From Bacteroidales bacterium (lineage in GTDB: Bacteria; Bacteroidota; Bacteroidia; Bacteroidales; PUMT01), in assembly GCA_007134675.1 (NCBI GenBank), contig SLKJ01000085.1, forward strand, positions 1 through 52,886: a stretch of 52,886 nucleotides of DNA, in the 5' to 3' direction. Shown here piece after piece: positions 37,550 through 46,821 of this stretch. A program made the translations under genes and the position numbers. Position 1 is the stretch's first letter, and each line of letters starts with the position of its first letter. The notes below the pieces were generated by a model. The model had not been told where the DNA came from, searched no databases, and was given only the letters and a program-made list of their open reading frames with translations.

Positions 37550-40500
37550 TCAACTATTTCGACCACCTTTAAAAGATGCTTCAAATTCACGGTCAAAGCG
37601 CATTACAATTTGATCGCATCCATGATTGAACAACCTGCGGTAATTATTCCCTGACGTTATTGTAAGCTGATGCTTTTTGAGGTTCCCGGCAAGGGCCAGA
37701 ACGGAAAATATCTCCATCCTTACATCCTCCAGACTGTTGCTTTCTTCCTTCCCGAAAAGTTTAAGCAGGGAAATCAGCTGACGGTATCCCGGATATTCAA
37801 CAGCCGGATCAAAATACTTCTCATACTGCTGTATTACTTTTCCTGTATTGCTGTATGTGCCACCTGTTTCAAAAGGCAATGATGCCGGCATGATCAGATC
37901 AGCGGCAGAAGCAGTTTCGCTCATAAAAAAGTCCTGTACCATTGTAAAATCTGCATTTTTGAACCATTTTGCCACCAGCTCCGTATCAACCGCACAACCC
38001 ACAGGATCCTCACCGAAAATGAACATATTCTTTACAGCAGCCGAATTCAGCAAATCAACAGGGTCCGTGTCATTCCGGGCAGGCATCTCCCCTATCCCCC
38101 ATATTTTCATCAGATTATCGGAAATCACACTGTCATCTGTATCCGCTCCTCCGGGAAGAATATTTCCAAACATTCCCATATCTGACAGTCCCTGTGAGTT
38201 GTTCTTCTCCTTCAAAGAGATAATACCCATTGATGTTTTTCCGGCTTTGCCTGTTATGATCGCAAGATTAAGCAGCTCGGCAGCAGTATCAGGAGATACC
38301 TCCTTCTCCGAAAACAGCAGTATGGCATTCAACTCTTTATTGAAACGATCGGCAAATTCTTCAAAGCATTCCCTGCAGCAGAAACCGGATGATTGAAGAA
38401 GGCTATCGGCATCCTCCTTCATCAGATGATTTTTGTAATCTTCAAATCCGGTACATTTATCCCTGATAAACAGTTTGTTTTCCATTTCCCCCGAAAGGTA
38501 ATGGTGGTTCATGGCCTTTACCAGGTGATAATATGACTTGACTTTCCAGACCTTGTCAACCTTATGCTCCATAGATGATCTGTTCAGGCAGGTTATAAGC
38601 TCAACCGGTACCCCGTTGTTGTGGCGGAGACTGTTTATGGTGAATCCGGGGACAGCATTATCGGTATTTATTTCAGATCCGAACAGGTATATCCGGGTGG
38701 CACCTTCGAGCTGATCAGGAGGGGTATAAGGAAACGAACGGCTTATACGGCCCAGGGCTCCTGACAGATAATGAAAACTGCCTACATTGTTTGTTCCCGC
38801 GCCTGCCCTGGCAAGTTTCTGGATCAGGTACAGCTCCTCATTTGAAAGTCGCGCTCCACCGTAAAAGGCATTTTGCCGGGGACTGACAGCTAGGATTTTC
38901 TCTTTAATGATCTCAAATGCTTTTTCAAATTCTATCTCCCTGAACTCACCGTTTGTTTTAAGCAAAGGCTTAAGTATCCTTTTTTTGTCATTCAGGTAAT
39001 GGTAGCCGAATTTAGCGTACCGGCAGATACTGCCATCCCTGTTCACAAGTCCCCCGCTGCCTGTAACCCTGAGTACAAATCCCGATTTATGGTGAATGTT
39101 AATCTCGCAGCCTATTGAACAGTAGTTGCAGACAGTCTTTATGGTATCCCACTTAACAGGGGCAGGTTTGAAAGGTACATTCTCTGTTATTGCAGCGGTG
39201 GGACAGGTGGATATACAGAGTCCGCATGACTCGCATTTTGTATCCGTAAGGGAATCACCAAGGCTGGGTGCCACATAGGTGTCAAAACCCCTCTGTACCA
39301 GTCCCAAAGCATTTGCACCCACCACCTCTTTGCATATGCGGACGCATCTTGCACATAATATGCACTTATTATTATCTATCTCAATAAACGGATGGGAATA
39401 GTCCGGTTCAAATTCATGAAATTCTCCCATGTATTTCTTTTGCCCGGCACCGTATTCGGTTGACAGATCCTTGAGGTCACAGGTATAGAACTCTGAACAG
39501 CCGCATTCCAGGCAGCGTGACGTCTCCTTAACCGCTACCTCATCACTTTCATAACCAAGCTCAACCTCATTGAAGTTATCCCGGTCACCAACTTCAAGGG
39601 TAGGCATTTCCTGCCGGTGCTGCTGTCTGTATCTGTCGGCGAACATATCTTTCGAAATCTCCCTGAAATTATCCTTCCTGCTAATGAACCCGGGGGATTC
39701 GGGCTCCAGTGGCAAACCGGACAGATACTGGTGGCAGCTTCTGGCAGCCACCCTTGCCTGGGCTACAGCCTCAATAATTGTTGCCGGTCCCGTCACCCCG
39801 TCGCCGGCAGCAAACACCGAATCTATGCCCGTTTGCAGCGTAACCCGGTCGGCTACTATATCACCCCATTTATTAACCTCAAGCTTCCCTTTCGGGGAAT
39901 TTCCATTTATATCATCCAGAAAATCAACTTCAGTCTTCTGTCCTATAGCAGCCAGTATGTAGTCCAGTTCAACCTCAAACTCCGAACCTTTTACCGGGAC
40001 AGGGCGCCTTCTTCCCGACTCATCTGGTTCGCCAAGCTCCATCCTTATGCATGTGACAGATTTAACGGCGCCGTTCTCATCCTTGTTAACCTCCACCGGA
40101 TTGGTCAGAAGCATATATTCGACACCTTCAATTTTTGACTCATGAATCTCGATAGGATTGGCCGGCATCTCCTTCTCTGTACGCCTGTAAATAACATACA
40201 CTTTATCGGCCCCGCACCTGAGAGAAGTCCTGCAGCAGTCCATCGCCGTATTCCCTCCACCTACAACGGCCACTTTTTTCCCTTTGAAATTATATCGCTG
40301 ACCTGTCATCTCCATATTCCGCAGAAAATCTATCCCGGAAAACACCCCATCGGCATCCTCTCCTTTGCAACCAAGCAATGTGCCGCGCTGCGAACCTATT
40401 GTAAGGATCAGGGCATCGTATTTGTCTTTTATTTCACTATAGCTGATGTCGGCACCGAACCGCCTGTTAAAAAAAATATCAGCACCCAGTTCAGTTACTG

Positions 40501-41266
40501 CATCCACCTCTTTCTGCAATATGTCATTCGGGAGCCTGTATTCCGGTATTCCATAGCGGAGCCATCCCCCTGCATGGGGGGCTGCTTCAAAAATATCGCA
40601 CTTGTGCCCCTTCAGCTGGAGGAACCAGGCAGCGGACAACCCTCCAGGGCCGGCCCCTATGATGGCAACCTTCTTGCCGGTAGGATCACCGGTTTCCGGC
40701 ACATACCTGTAAGCTGATTCAAGGTCGCGATCAGATGCAAAACGCTTCAGATAATCAATACCCACAGAACTCCCCTCATCAAGAAGATTACGGCGGCAGG
40801 CCACTTCACACGGCCTTACACATACCCGGCCGCATATTGCAGATAACGGATTGACCTCTTTTATAAGGGCAACCGCTTCGCTGTAAAGCCCTTTTTCGAT
40901 AAGTGAAATATAGCCCTGCACATCAACCCCTGCCGGGCAGGTCTGTTTGCAGGGTGCCTCACAATCTGCAAAATGGTTGCTTACCATCAGATCCAGCGAC
41001 GTTTTCCTGGCTTTTCTCACTTTCTCATTGTCGGTATTTATAACCATTCCCTCAGTGATCAGGGTAGAACACGCCGGCTGGAGTCCCCGAAACCCCTCAA
41101 TCTCCACCACACAAACATAGCAGGACGAAAACGGCACCAGCCTCCGGTCATTGCAGAGGGTTGGAATTTCAATCCCATAGCGCCCGGCAAGCTTCAGTAC
41201 GGTTTCTCCCGCTCTGCCGTTGATATTTTTTCCGTTAAGTATTATATTCAGTTCTTCCATCTTCAT
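37550..41266 (-). CDS. NuoG/FdhA-like iron-sulphur protein fused to a GltD-type FAD/NADPH module
   Basis: This 1238-residue cytoplasmic protein has four parts. Residues 1-90 are a 2Fe-2S domain (Cys38, 49, 52, 65). About 100-590 is a glutamate-synthase-beta-like module with Fe-S cysteines (CEAPCKQTCPAG), an FAD site (AIIGAGPGGLSAA) and an NADPH site (VVGGGNTAMD). About 640-720 holds two ferredoxin clusters (CILCARCVRIC and CESCGLCISTC). From about 725 a molybdopterin-enzyme fold begins with CNYCSIGC and DGSICR. Where formate dehydrogenases have the catalytic Cys/Sec (HGPSVAG region) this has SFHYLSG, so no metal ligand is seen and formate oxidation is unlikely. It is third in an operon after NuoE- and NuoF-like genes. 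Probably an electron-transfer subunit linking NAD(P)H and ferredoxin. Confidence 0.85.
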   Translation of the reverse strand: MKMEELNIILNGKNINGRAGETVLKLAGRYGIEIPTLCNDRRLVPFSSCYVCVVEIEGFRGLQPACSTLITEGMVINTDNEKVRKARKTSLDLMVSNHFADCEAPCKQTCPAGVDVQGYISLIEKGLYSEAVALIKEVNPLSAICGRVCVRPCEVACRRNLLDEGSSVGIDYLKRFASDRDLESAYRYVPETGDPTGKKVAIIGAGPGGLSAAWFLQLKGHKCDIFEAAPHAGGWLRYGIPEYRLPNDILQKEVDAVTELGADIFFNRRFGADISYSEIKDKYDALILTIGSQRGTLLGCKGEDADGVFSGIDFLRNMEMTGQRYNFKGKKVAVVGGGNTAMDCCRTSLRCGADKVYVIYRRTEKEMPANPIEIHESKIEGVEYMLLTNPVEVNKDENGAVKSVTCIRMELGEPDESGRRRPVPVKGSEFEVELDYILAAIGQKTEVDFLDDINGNSPKGKLEVNKWGDIVADRVTLQTGIDSVFAAGDGVTGPATIIEAVAQARVAARSCHQYLSGLPLEPESPGFISRKDNFREISKDMFADRYRQQHRQEMPTLEVGDRDNFNEVELGYESDEVAVKETSRCLECGCSEFYTCDLKDLSTEYGAGQKKYMGEFHEFEPDYSHPFIEIDNNKCILCARCVRICKEVVGANALGLVQRGFDTYVAPSLGDSLTDTKCESCGLCISTCPTAAITENVPFKPAPVKWDTIKTVCNYCSIGCEINIHHKSGFVLRVTGSGGLVNRDGSICRYAKFGYHYLNDKKRILKPLLKTNGEFREIEFEKAFEIIKEKILAVSPRQNAFYGGARLSNEELYLIQKLARAGAGTNNVGSFHYLSGALGRISRSFPYTPPDQLEGATRIYLFGSEINTDNAVPGFTINSLRHNNGVPVELITCLNRSSMEHKVDKVWKVKSYYHLVKAMNHHYLSGEMENKLFIRDKCTGFEDYKNHLMKEDADSLLQSSGFCCRECFEEFADRFNKELNAILLFSEKEVSPDTAAELLNLAIITGKAGKTSMGIISLKEKNNSQGLSDMGMFGNILPGGADTDDSVISDNLMKIWGIGEMPARNDTDPVDLLNSAAVKNMFIFGEDPVGCAVDTELVAKWFKNADFTMVQDFFMSETASAADLIMPASLPFETGGTYSNTGKVIQQYEKYFDPAVEYPGYRQLISLLKLFGKEESNSLEDVRMEIFSVLALAGNLKKHQLTITSGNNYRRLFNHGCDQIVMRFDREFEASFKGGRNS

Positions 41267-41324
41267 CTTTTGATACCCGTTTCTTGAATTGCGTATGCAT
41301 AACTTACGTTTTCTGCATTGCTTT

Positions 41325-43103
41325 TTATGAAAGTGTTATTGCTTCAAATTTGCATTTCGTGTAACATATGCCGCAACGAATGCAGAGCTCCTGGTCAATC
41401 AGATGCAACTGCTTTCTTTCTCCTGATATTGCATCAACAGGACAGTTCCTGGCACATACGGTGCATCCCGTGCAATTCTGCTCATTGATCTCATAGGTTA
41501 GAAGTTTCTTGCATGCTTTGGCTGGGCATTTTTTCTGATTTATATGTGCTTCGTACTCATCGCGGAAATACCTTATGGTTGTAAGCACGGGATTGGGAGC
41601 CGTCTGTCCCAGGCCGCACAGCGAACTATCCTTTATCTGTCCTGCAAGCTCCTCCAGCATAGGTATATCTTCATCTCTGCCTTCACCTTCGGTAATGCGG
41701 ACCAGTATTTCGAGCATCCGCTTGGTTCCGATCCGGCAGAAGGTACATTTACCGCACGACTCCTTTCTTGTGAAATCAAGGAAAAATCGAGCAATATCAA
41801 CCATGCAGGTGCTCTCATCCATAACCACCAGTCCCCCTGATCCCATGATAGCGCCGGTGGCATTAACCGATTCAAAATCAACTATGGTATCGGATAGATA
41901 TGCAGGGATACACCCCCCTGAGGGCCCTCCGAGCTGAACGGCCTTGAAGCTCTTATCACCCGGAATACCACCTCCCAGCTTGAAAACTATATCCTTTATG
42001 GAAATGCCCATCGGCACCTCCACCAGTCCCCCGTGCCTTATCTTCCCCGCAAGGGCAAAAACCTTTGTGCCCCTGCTTTTCTCAGTGCCGAATTTTGAAT
42101 ATTCAGAAGCACCGTTACGGATTATCCAGGGTATATTGGCATAGGTCTCAACATTGTTGATGTTGGTAGGCTGATTCCACAGGCCGGAAGCAGCCGGAAA
42201 AGGAGGCCTGCGCCTGGGCATACCTCTTTCACCTTCGACAGAAGCTATAAGGGCGGTCTCTTCGCCACAGACAAAAGCGCCTGCACCCTCCTTCACTGTT
42301 ATGTCAAAGCTGAAACCCTTCCTGCCGGCAACATCTTTTCCCAGATACCCTTTCTCTCTTGCCTGTCTGATAGCTATGCGAAGCCTTTTCAAGGCAAGAG
42401 GGTATTCAGCCCGGCAATATATAACCCCCGCTGAAGCCTCCACGGCAGCGGCTGCAATTATCATTCCTTCAAGCACCGAGTGGGGATCGCCCTCCAGGAG
42501 TGAGCGATCCATAAACGCTCCGGGATCACCCTCATCTGCATTGCATATCACGTATTTTTCGGGAGACCTGCTGTTAAGGGTATATTTCCATTTTAGTCCG
42601 GTTAGAAAACCGCCGCCACCCCTGCCCCGGAGCCCGCTATCCATCACCTCCTTTATGATATCCTGCGACGACAACTTTTCAGAAACGATTTTTTTGAGCG
42701 CTTCATACCCTCCCCTTGATTGGTATTCATCTATTATCTCAGGGTCAATCATGCCGCAGTTTCGAAGAGCAATCTTTACCTGTCCCTCGAAATACTTTTT
42801 ATCCGGGGTGTCATAAAGGTCAGTGTATACGATATATTCTTTTACCGGGTTGTCATTTCCGATATGGTTGTTCATCAGCTCAACTGCCCTGATCTCATCT
42901 ATCTCTCCGTAAAGGTACTGCCCCGAATCATCAATTATCTCGACCAGGGGCTCCCTGTAGCACATCCCGACACAACTTGTCTTTGAAAGAGCGAAGTCAA
43001 GGTTTTCAGCCTCTTTCAGCGCTCTTATTTTTTCATACACCTTTCCGGCTCCTGCAGCAATACCGCAACTCCCCAGTCCTACAATAACTTTGGTTTTTCC
43101 CAT
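41325..43103 (-). CDS. NuoF/HydB-like NADH-binding FMN and iron-sulphur subunit
   Basis: This 592-residue subunit has an N-terminal thioredoxin-like 2Fe-2S domain (GLGSCG and SCVGMC, residues 1-85). The NuoF core has the FMN loop (GLRGRGGGGFLTGLKW, near 155), CNADEGDPGAFMDRS, and the NAD-binding GAGAFVCGEETAL. The 4Fe-4S motif ESCGKCTFC is near 465. A C-terminal two-cluster ferredoxin (CTGCTVCARNC and CIRCGICYTKC) ends the protein. This layout matches HydB/HndC-type subunits of NAD(P)-linked hydrogenases and related complexes, more than complex I NuoF, which lacks the ferredoxin tails. It lies 59 bases from the next gene and 106 bases from the NuoE-like gene. It oxidises or reduces NADH. Confidence 0.9.
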   Translation of the reverse strand: MGKTKVIVGLGSCGIAAGAGKVYEKIRALKEAENLDFALSKTSCVGMCYREPLVEIIDDSGQYLYGEIDEIRAVELMNNHIGNDNPVKEYIVYTDLYDTPDKKYFEGQVKIALRNCGMIDPEIIDEYQSRGGYEALKKIVSEKLSSQDIIKEVMDSGLRGRGGGGFLTGLKWKYTLNSRSPEKYVICNADEGDPGAFMDRSLLEGDPHSVLEGMIIAAAAVEASAGVIYCRAEYPLALKRLRIAIRQAREKGYLGKDVAGRKGFSFDITVKEGAGAFVCGEETALIASVEGERGMPRRRPPFPAASGLWNQPTNINNVETYANIPWIIRNGASEYSKFGTEKSRGTKVFALAGKIRHGGLVEVPMGISIKDIVFKLGGGIPGDKSFKAVQLGGPSGGCIPAYLSDTIVDFESVNATGAIMGSGGLVVMDESTCMVDIARFFLDFTRKESCGKCTFCRIGTKRMLEILVRITEGEGRDEDIPMLEELAGQIKDSSLCGLGQTAPNPVLTTIRYFRDEYEAHINQKKCPAKACKKLLTYEINEQNCTGCTVCARNCPVDAISGERKQLHLIDQELCIRCGICYTKCKFEAITLS

Positions 43104-43209
43104 ATTTATTCAGTATTGACCCCTGCCCAGTGCCTTTCCGCTCAAGCTTTTCCTGTAAAGTCCCTGCCTGATGTTGCAGCGTTCAGGGGACAGGGGTTTA
43201 TATGATGCT

Positions 43210-43740
43210 TTAAATAGGTAGTTCTTTCTCTTTCAGCCTTATATCCTTGACGACTTTAACAGCTTCCCTGCCTGTAAGCTTTCCGTTGGTATCGTCGCCT
43301 ATCATCATAACCGGAGCAAGGGAGCAGCAGCCCAGGCAGGCAACAGATTCAAGCGTGAACAGTCCGTCACCGGTTGTTTCTCCGTCCTTTATCTTCAGGG
43401 CCTCTTCCAGCGCATCTGTAATGCTGCCGGCATTCTGAACATGACAGGCTGTACCGTGGCACACCTTGATGATATGCTTACCGACGGGCGACATGCGAAA
43501 CTGGGCGTAAAAGGTTGCCACACCGTACATATCACTCATGCTCAGTCCCAGTTCCCCCGAAAGCATCTCAAAAGCCTCCCTGGGGAGATATCCGTAAATG
43601 GACTGGGTTTCCTGCAAAACGGGAATCATAATACCTTTTTTGCCGGCATATTTTTTAACAAGTCCGTCAAGCAGACTTAAATCGGTCTTCCCATCTGAAG
43701 GAAGATCCCTGCGTTTTGTTTTTACCCTTTCTACACGCAT
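43210..43740 (-). CDS. NuoE-like 2Fe-2S subunit
   Basis: This 176-residue protein has the thioredoxin-like fold of the 24 kDa complex I subunit. Conserved cysteines for one 2Fe-2S cluster are seen in CHGTACHVQ (spacing C-x4-C) and ACLGCC (C-x3-C type). The N-terminal half (GIMIPVLQETQSIYGYLPREAF) is the conserved helical domain. It is the first gene of the minus-strand operon with the NuoF- and NuoG-like genes. A purC gene ends 57 bases upstream on the same strand. It probably forms the diaphorase unit with the NuoF-like subunit. A partial short dyad (ACCCCTG and CAGGGGT) sits in the gap before the next gene. Confidence 0.92.
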   Translation of the reverse strand: MRVERVKTKRRDLPSDGKTDLSLLDGLVKKYAGKKGIMIPVLQETQSIYGYLPREAFEMLSGELGLSMSDMYGVATFYAQFRMSPVGKHIIKVCHGTACHVQNAGSITDALEEALKIKDGETTGDGLFTLESVACLGCCSLAPVMMIGDDTNGKLTGREAVKVVKDIRLKEKELPI

Positions 43741-43797
43741 TGTTCAGAATTAAAAATACCGGTCGGCACCGAAGTTTCGGACTGGTAACCGTTTAAA

Positions 43798-44748
43798 TTA
43801 TAACCGGTTGATATAATCAAGCACATTCCTTTCAACCCTTGCGGTTACATCTGATGATTCCGATGGCACGAATGCCTCACCGGTAATATTCTCATAAAGC
43901 TCAATGTACCTTTTGGATATCTGGTTGACAATTTCAACGGTCATTTCAGGAATCTGTTGTCCCTCCTTTCCCTGGAACCCGTTTTCAATCAGCCACTCCC
44001 TGACAAACTCCTTGGATAGCTGTTTTTGTGGTTCATTGTCCGCAAGACGTCTTTCATATCCCTCTGAGTAAAAATACCTGGATGAGTCAGGGGTGTGTAT
44101 CTCATCAATAAGTATGATCTTTCCATCTTTTCTTCCAAATTCATACTTGGTATCAACCAGTATAAGCCCTTTATCGGCAGCTATCCGGGTGCCTTTTTCA
44201 AACAGTTCGTAAGTGTACTGCTCAAGTTGTCTGTAATCTGACTCAGATACCAGTCCCTGTCCTATAATTTCTTCCCTTGAAATATCCTCATCATGACCCT
44301 CCATTGCTTTTGTAGTGGGCGTTATTAAGGGTTCCGGGAATTTCTGGTGCTCTTTCATGCCATCGGGCATTGGCACTCCGCAAATGATGCGTTTGCCGGA
44401 TTTATATACCCTCCAGGCATGCCCTGTCAGGTACCCCCTTACGACCATTTCTACTTTAAATGGCTCGGCCATGTGTCCCACAGTAACCATGGGATCGGGA
44501 CTGGCGAGTTTCCAGTTGGGAACTATATCGGTGGTTGCATCAAGAAACCTGGATGCTATCTGATTGAGCACTTGCCCCTTATAGGGAATACCCTCGGGCA
44601 GTACCACATCGAATGCAGAAATCCTGTCGGTAACCACCATTACCAGAAGATTATCATTGATGTTATAAACATCCCGTACTTTACCGGTATACAGGCTCTT
44701 CTGTCCCGGAAATCTGAAATCTGTCTTAACTAAAGCTTTCATATACAA
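43798..44748 (-). CDS. purC: Phosphoribosylaminoimidazole-succinocarboxamide synthase
   Basis: This 316-residue SAICAR synthetase joins aspartate to CAIR with ATP in purine synthesis. Family features are [29 protein letters not shown] near the N-terminus, the [14 protein letters not shown] segment, and [13 protein letters not shown] near 213-225. Length fits the longer Bacteroidetes/yeast type. The ATG at 44748 is three residues before another Met, so the exact start is uncertain. Its upstream region carries a 12-copy hexamer repeat (44786-44857), which could affect expression. No other purine gene is adjacent. Cytoplasmic. Confidence 0.96.
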   Translation of the reverse strand: MYMKALVKTDFRFPGQKSLYTGKVRDVYNINDNLLVMVVTDRISAFDVVLPEGIPYKGQVLNQIASRFLDATTDIVPNWKLASPDPMVTVGHMAEPFKVEMVVRGYLTGHAWRVYKSGKRIICGVPMPDGMKEHQKFPEPLITPTTKAMEGHDEDISREEIIGQGLVSESDYRQLEQYTYELFEKGTRIAADKGLILVDTKYEFGRKDGKIILIDEIHTPDSSRYFYSEGYERRLADNEPQKQLSKEFVREWLIENGFQGKEGQQIPEMTVEIVNQISKRYIELYENITGEAFVPSESSDVTARVERNVLDYINRL

Positions 44749-44785
44749 TTGATAATTATTAATTAATAATGATTTAGTGATATTT

Positions 44786-44857
44786 ACTTATACTTATACT
44801 TATACTTATACTTATACTTATACTTATACTTATACTTATACTTATACTTATACTTAT
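44786..44857. repeat. Twelve tandem copies of the hexamer ACTTAT
   Basis: An uninterrupted array of exactly 12 copies of ACTTAT (ATAAGT on the minus strand) lies 38-109 bases upstream of the purC ATG, between the purC and phoH genes. Hexamer arrays in promoter regions are prone to slippage and could change promoter spacing by 6-base steps. The surrounding DNA (44749-44907) is AT-rich with no ORF. Confidence 0.97.
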
Positions 44858-44907
44858 TCTGATTCTTCTAATTATTATTACTCTTAATCATTCTCTTAAT
44901 CTTTCTT

Positions 44908-45861
44908 TTATTTTTCACTTTCCCTGCTTTTTTCATATGCCTTTACGATCAGCTTGACCAGCTTGTGCCTGATGATATCCCTTTCGTCAAAATAAATGAT
45001 CGAGAGCCCCCGTAAACCCTTCAGTATCTCCAGGGCATAAGTCAGTCCGCTCCTGGTCCTGTCAGGAAGATCGATCTGGGTTATATCACCAGTTACAATG
45101 AATTTGGCACTTTTACCCATCCGGGTGAGGAACATTTTCAGTTGGTTGGTTGTGGCATTCTGAGCCTCATCAAGGATTACCGCTGCATTATCAAGTGTTC
45201 TCCCCCTCATATAAGCAAGAGGTGCTATCTGAACCGTTCCATCTGTAAGGTAATCCTTGAGCCTTCTGGCCGGTATCATATCATGCAGGGCATCATAAAG
45301 TGGTTGCAGGTATGGGTCAAGTTTTTCCTTTACATCGCCTGGCAGAAAGCCCAGATGCTCACCCGCCTCCACAGCCGGCCTTGTCAGGATTATCTTCTTT
45401 ACCTCCTTGTTTTTAAAAGCTTTTACGGCAAGGGCTATTGCTGTATAGGTTTTTCCTGTTCCGGCAGGTCCGATGGCAAAGAGCAGGTCATTTTTTAAAT
45501 AATCTGCTGCAAGTTTCCTCTGATTCACTGTCCGTGCCGATATCATCTTACCGTGTGTGCCGTAAACCAGAACTCCTGAAGCATCTCCGGCTGCAGTGTC
45601 CTCCCGGTGTTCTCCCTTAATAAACCGTTCCAGGTCATTTTCCGACAAACTGTTGAATTTCTGAATATGCTCAATAAGCAAATGAATCAGGTCGTCAAAT
45701 CTTGCAATTTCATCCTCATCACCGTAAATCCTTATTTCATTGCCTCTGGCAACAATTTTCAACTTAGGAAAAAAAGATTTGACCTTATCAAGAAGGTCAT
45801 TATTTATGCCGTAAAGAATTGCAGGATCGATACCCTCCAAATATATCAGTTGCTCAATCAT
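44908..45861 (-). CDS. phoH: PhoH-family ATPase
   Basis: This 317-residue protein is a PhoH-like P-loop ATPase, related to a helicase domain and implicated in RNA metabolism and ribosome maturation or stress responses. The Walker A motif is GPAGTGKTYTAIA near residue 133. The Walker B / DEAQN motif is VILDEAQNATTNQLKMFLTRMG near 228. The N-terminal 100 residues carry a KH-like domain typical of the bacterial form. Length is normal. It ends 160 bases upstream of purC, with the hexamer array between. Divergent from the SAM-hydrolase-family gene. Cytoplasmic. Confidence 0.93.
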   Translation of the reverse strand: MIEQLIYLEGIDPAILYGINNDLLDKVKSFFPKLKIVARGNEIRIYGDEDEIARFDDLIHLLIEHIQKFNSLSENDLERFIKGEHREDTAAGDASGVLVYGTHGKMISARTVNQRKLAADYLKNDLLFAIGPAGTGKTYTAIALAVKAFKNKEVKKIILTRPAVEAGEHLGFLPGDVKEKLDPYLQPLYDALHDMIPARRLKDYLTDGTVQIAPLAYMRGRTLDNAAVILDEAQNATTNQLKMFLTRMGKSAKFIVTGDITQIDLPDRTRSGLTYALEILKGLRGLSIIYFDERDIIRHKLVKLIVKAYEKSRESEK

Positions 45862-45975
45862 AGAATTTCTAAATATTGCTTACTTTTGAGTCTTACAAAA
45901 TAATCATAAATTTTTCATTTTATTTGTACCTTTTTACAGAATTAGCAGGCACCACTAATAAGCCGGAGTTTTAAA

Positions 45976-46809
45976 ATGCCCATTGTAACACTGACAACGG
46001 ACTGGATTCAAGATGATTACTATACAGGCACCATAAAGGGGAAACTTTTATCCTCATGCCCTGATCTGAATATTATCGACATATCCCACAAAATCCCGGT
46101 TTTCAATACGGCAAAAGCGGCTTTTGTCATAAAAAACAGTTTTTATCATTTTCCGAAGGGCACCATTCATCTGATCTGTGTAAACACCGAACCATCAACC
46201 GGAGAGTCACTTCTGGCGGTTGAATACAACGGCCATTTTTTCATTGGCAACGATAACGGAGTGTTCGGACTTATTTTCAGGGAACAGCCTTCCAGGATTA
46301 AAGAAATGGGACCCCTGCCGGAAGGGGGACCGCAAAGTTTCAGGTCGCTTGATATTATGGTAGAGGGAGCCTGTCACATTGTAAAAGAGGGAGGATTGAG
46401 CGGACTGGGAAAAGAAAGGGACAGCTATGAAAGAACCGTACCGAGACGGGCAACGATTGAACAGGATGTTATCAATGGCAGCGTCATATATATAGATTCC
46501 TTTCAAAATGCCATCACCAATATAACAAAAGAATTGTACGAAAGGATCGGTAAAGGCCGGCAATTTGAGATTGCACTGCAAAGTAATCATTACCGGCTTA
46601 ACCGGATCAACAATACATACGGTGAAACCTCTGTGGGTGAACTGCTGGTACTTTTCAACTCACTTGACCTGCTCGAGGTTGCAATAAACAAGGGAAATGC
46701 TGCTGAATTACTTAATCTTAGCAACAGCTCAACTATCAGAATCAGGTTTTTCGACAAAAAAAAGGGAAATAAAGGTAGCAAAGGGAAACCTGACAGGTTA
46801 CACAATTAA
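45976..46809 (+). CDS. SAM hydroxide adenosyltransferase / DUF62-family protein
   Basis: This 277-residue protein belongs to the family that cleaves S-adenosylmethionine to adenosine and methionine, and that includes the SAM fluorinases and chlorinases. Shared features are the TLTTDWIQDDYYTGTIKG start, DISHKIPVFNTAKAAFVI, FFIGNDNGVFGL, and a C-terminal beta domain (GSVIYIDSFQNAITNI). The usual VDPGVG-x-x-R motif, which carries the Asp and Arg of the catalytic triad, reads VNTEPSTGES here, so only the His appears retained. Lipid or salvage roles are unknown in Bacteroidetes. mazG starts 12 bases later on the same strand, and the two are probably an operon. Confidence 0.85.
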   Translation: MPIVTLTTDWIQDDYYTGTIKGKLLSSCPDLNIIDISHKIPVFNTAKAAFVIKNSFYHFPKGTIHLICVNTEPSTGESLLAVEYNGHFFIGNDNGVFGLIFREQPSRIKEMGPLPEGGPQSFRSLDIMVEGACHIVKEGGLSGLGKERDSYERTVPRRATIEQDVINGSVIYIDSFQNAITNITKELYERIGKGRQFEIALQSNHYRLNRINNTYGETSVGELLVLFNSLDLLEVAINKGNAAELLNLSNSSTIRIRFFDKKKGNKGSKGKPDRLHN

Positions 46810-46821
46810 CTTATTAAATCG

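Noticed and set aside
40142-40717. 191-codon plus-strand ORF
   Set aside because: Shadow of the GltD-type module of the fusion protein; no motif and no start context.
37550-41266. Formate dehydrogenase alpha subunit as the name of this gene
   Set aside because: The region aligned to the catalytic Cys/Sec reads SFHYLSG, with no metal-ligating Cys or Sec, so the activity label is not justified.
44786-44857. CRISPR array
   Set aside because: The repeat is a continuous 6-base unit with no spacers; there are no cas genes in the window.
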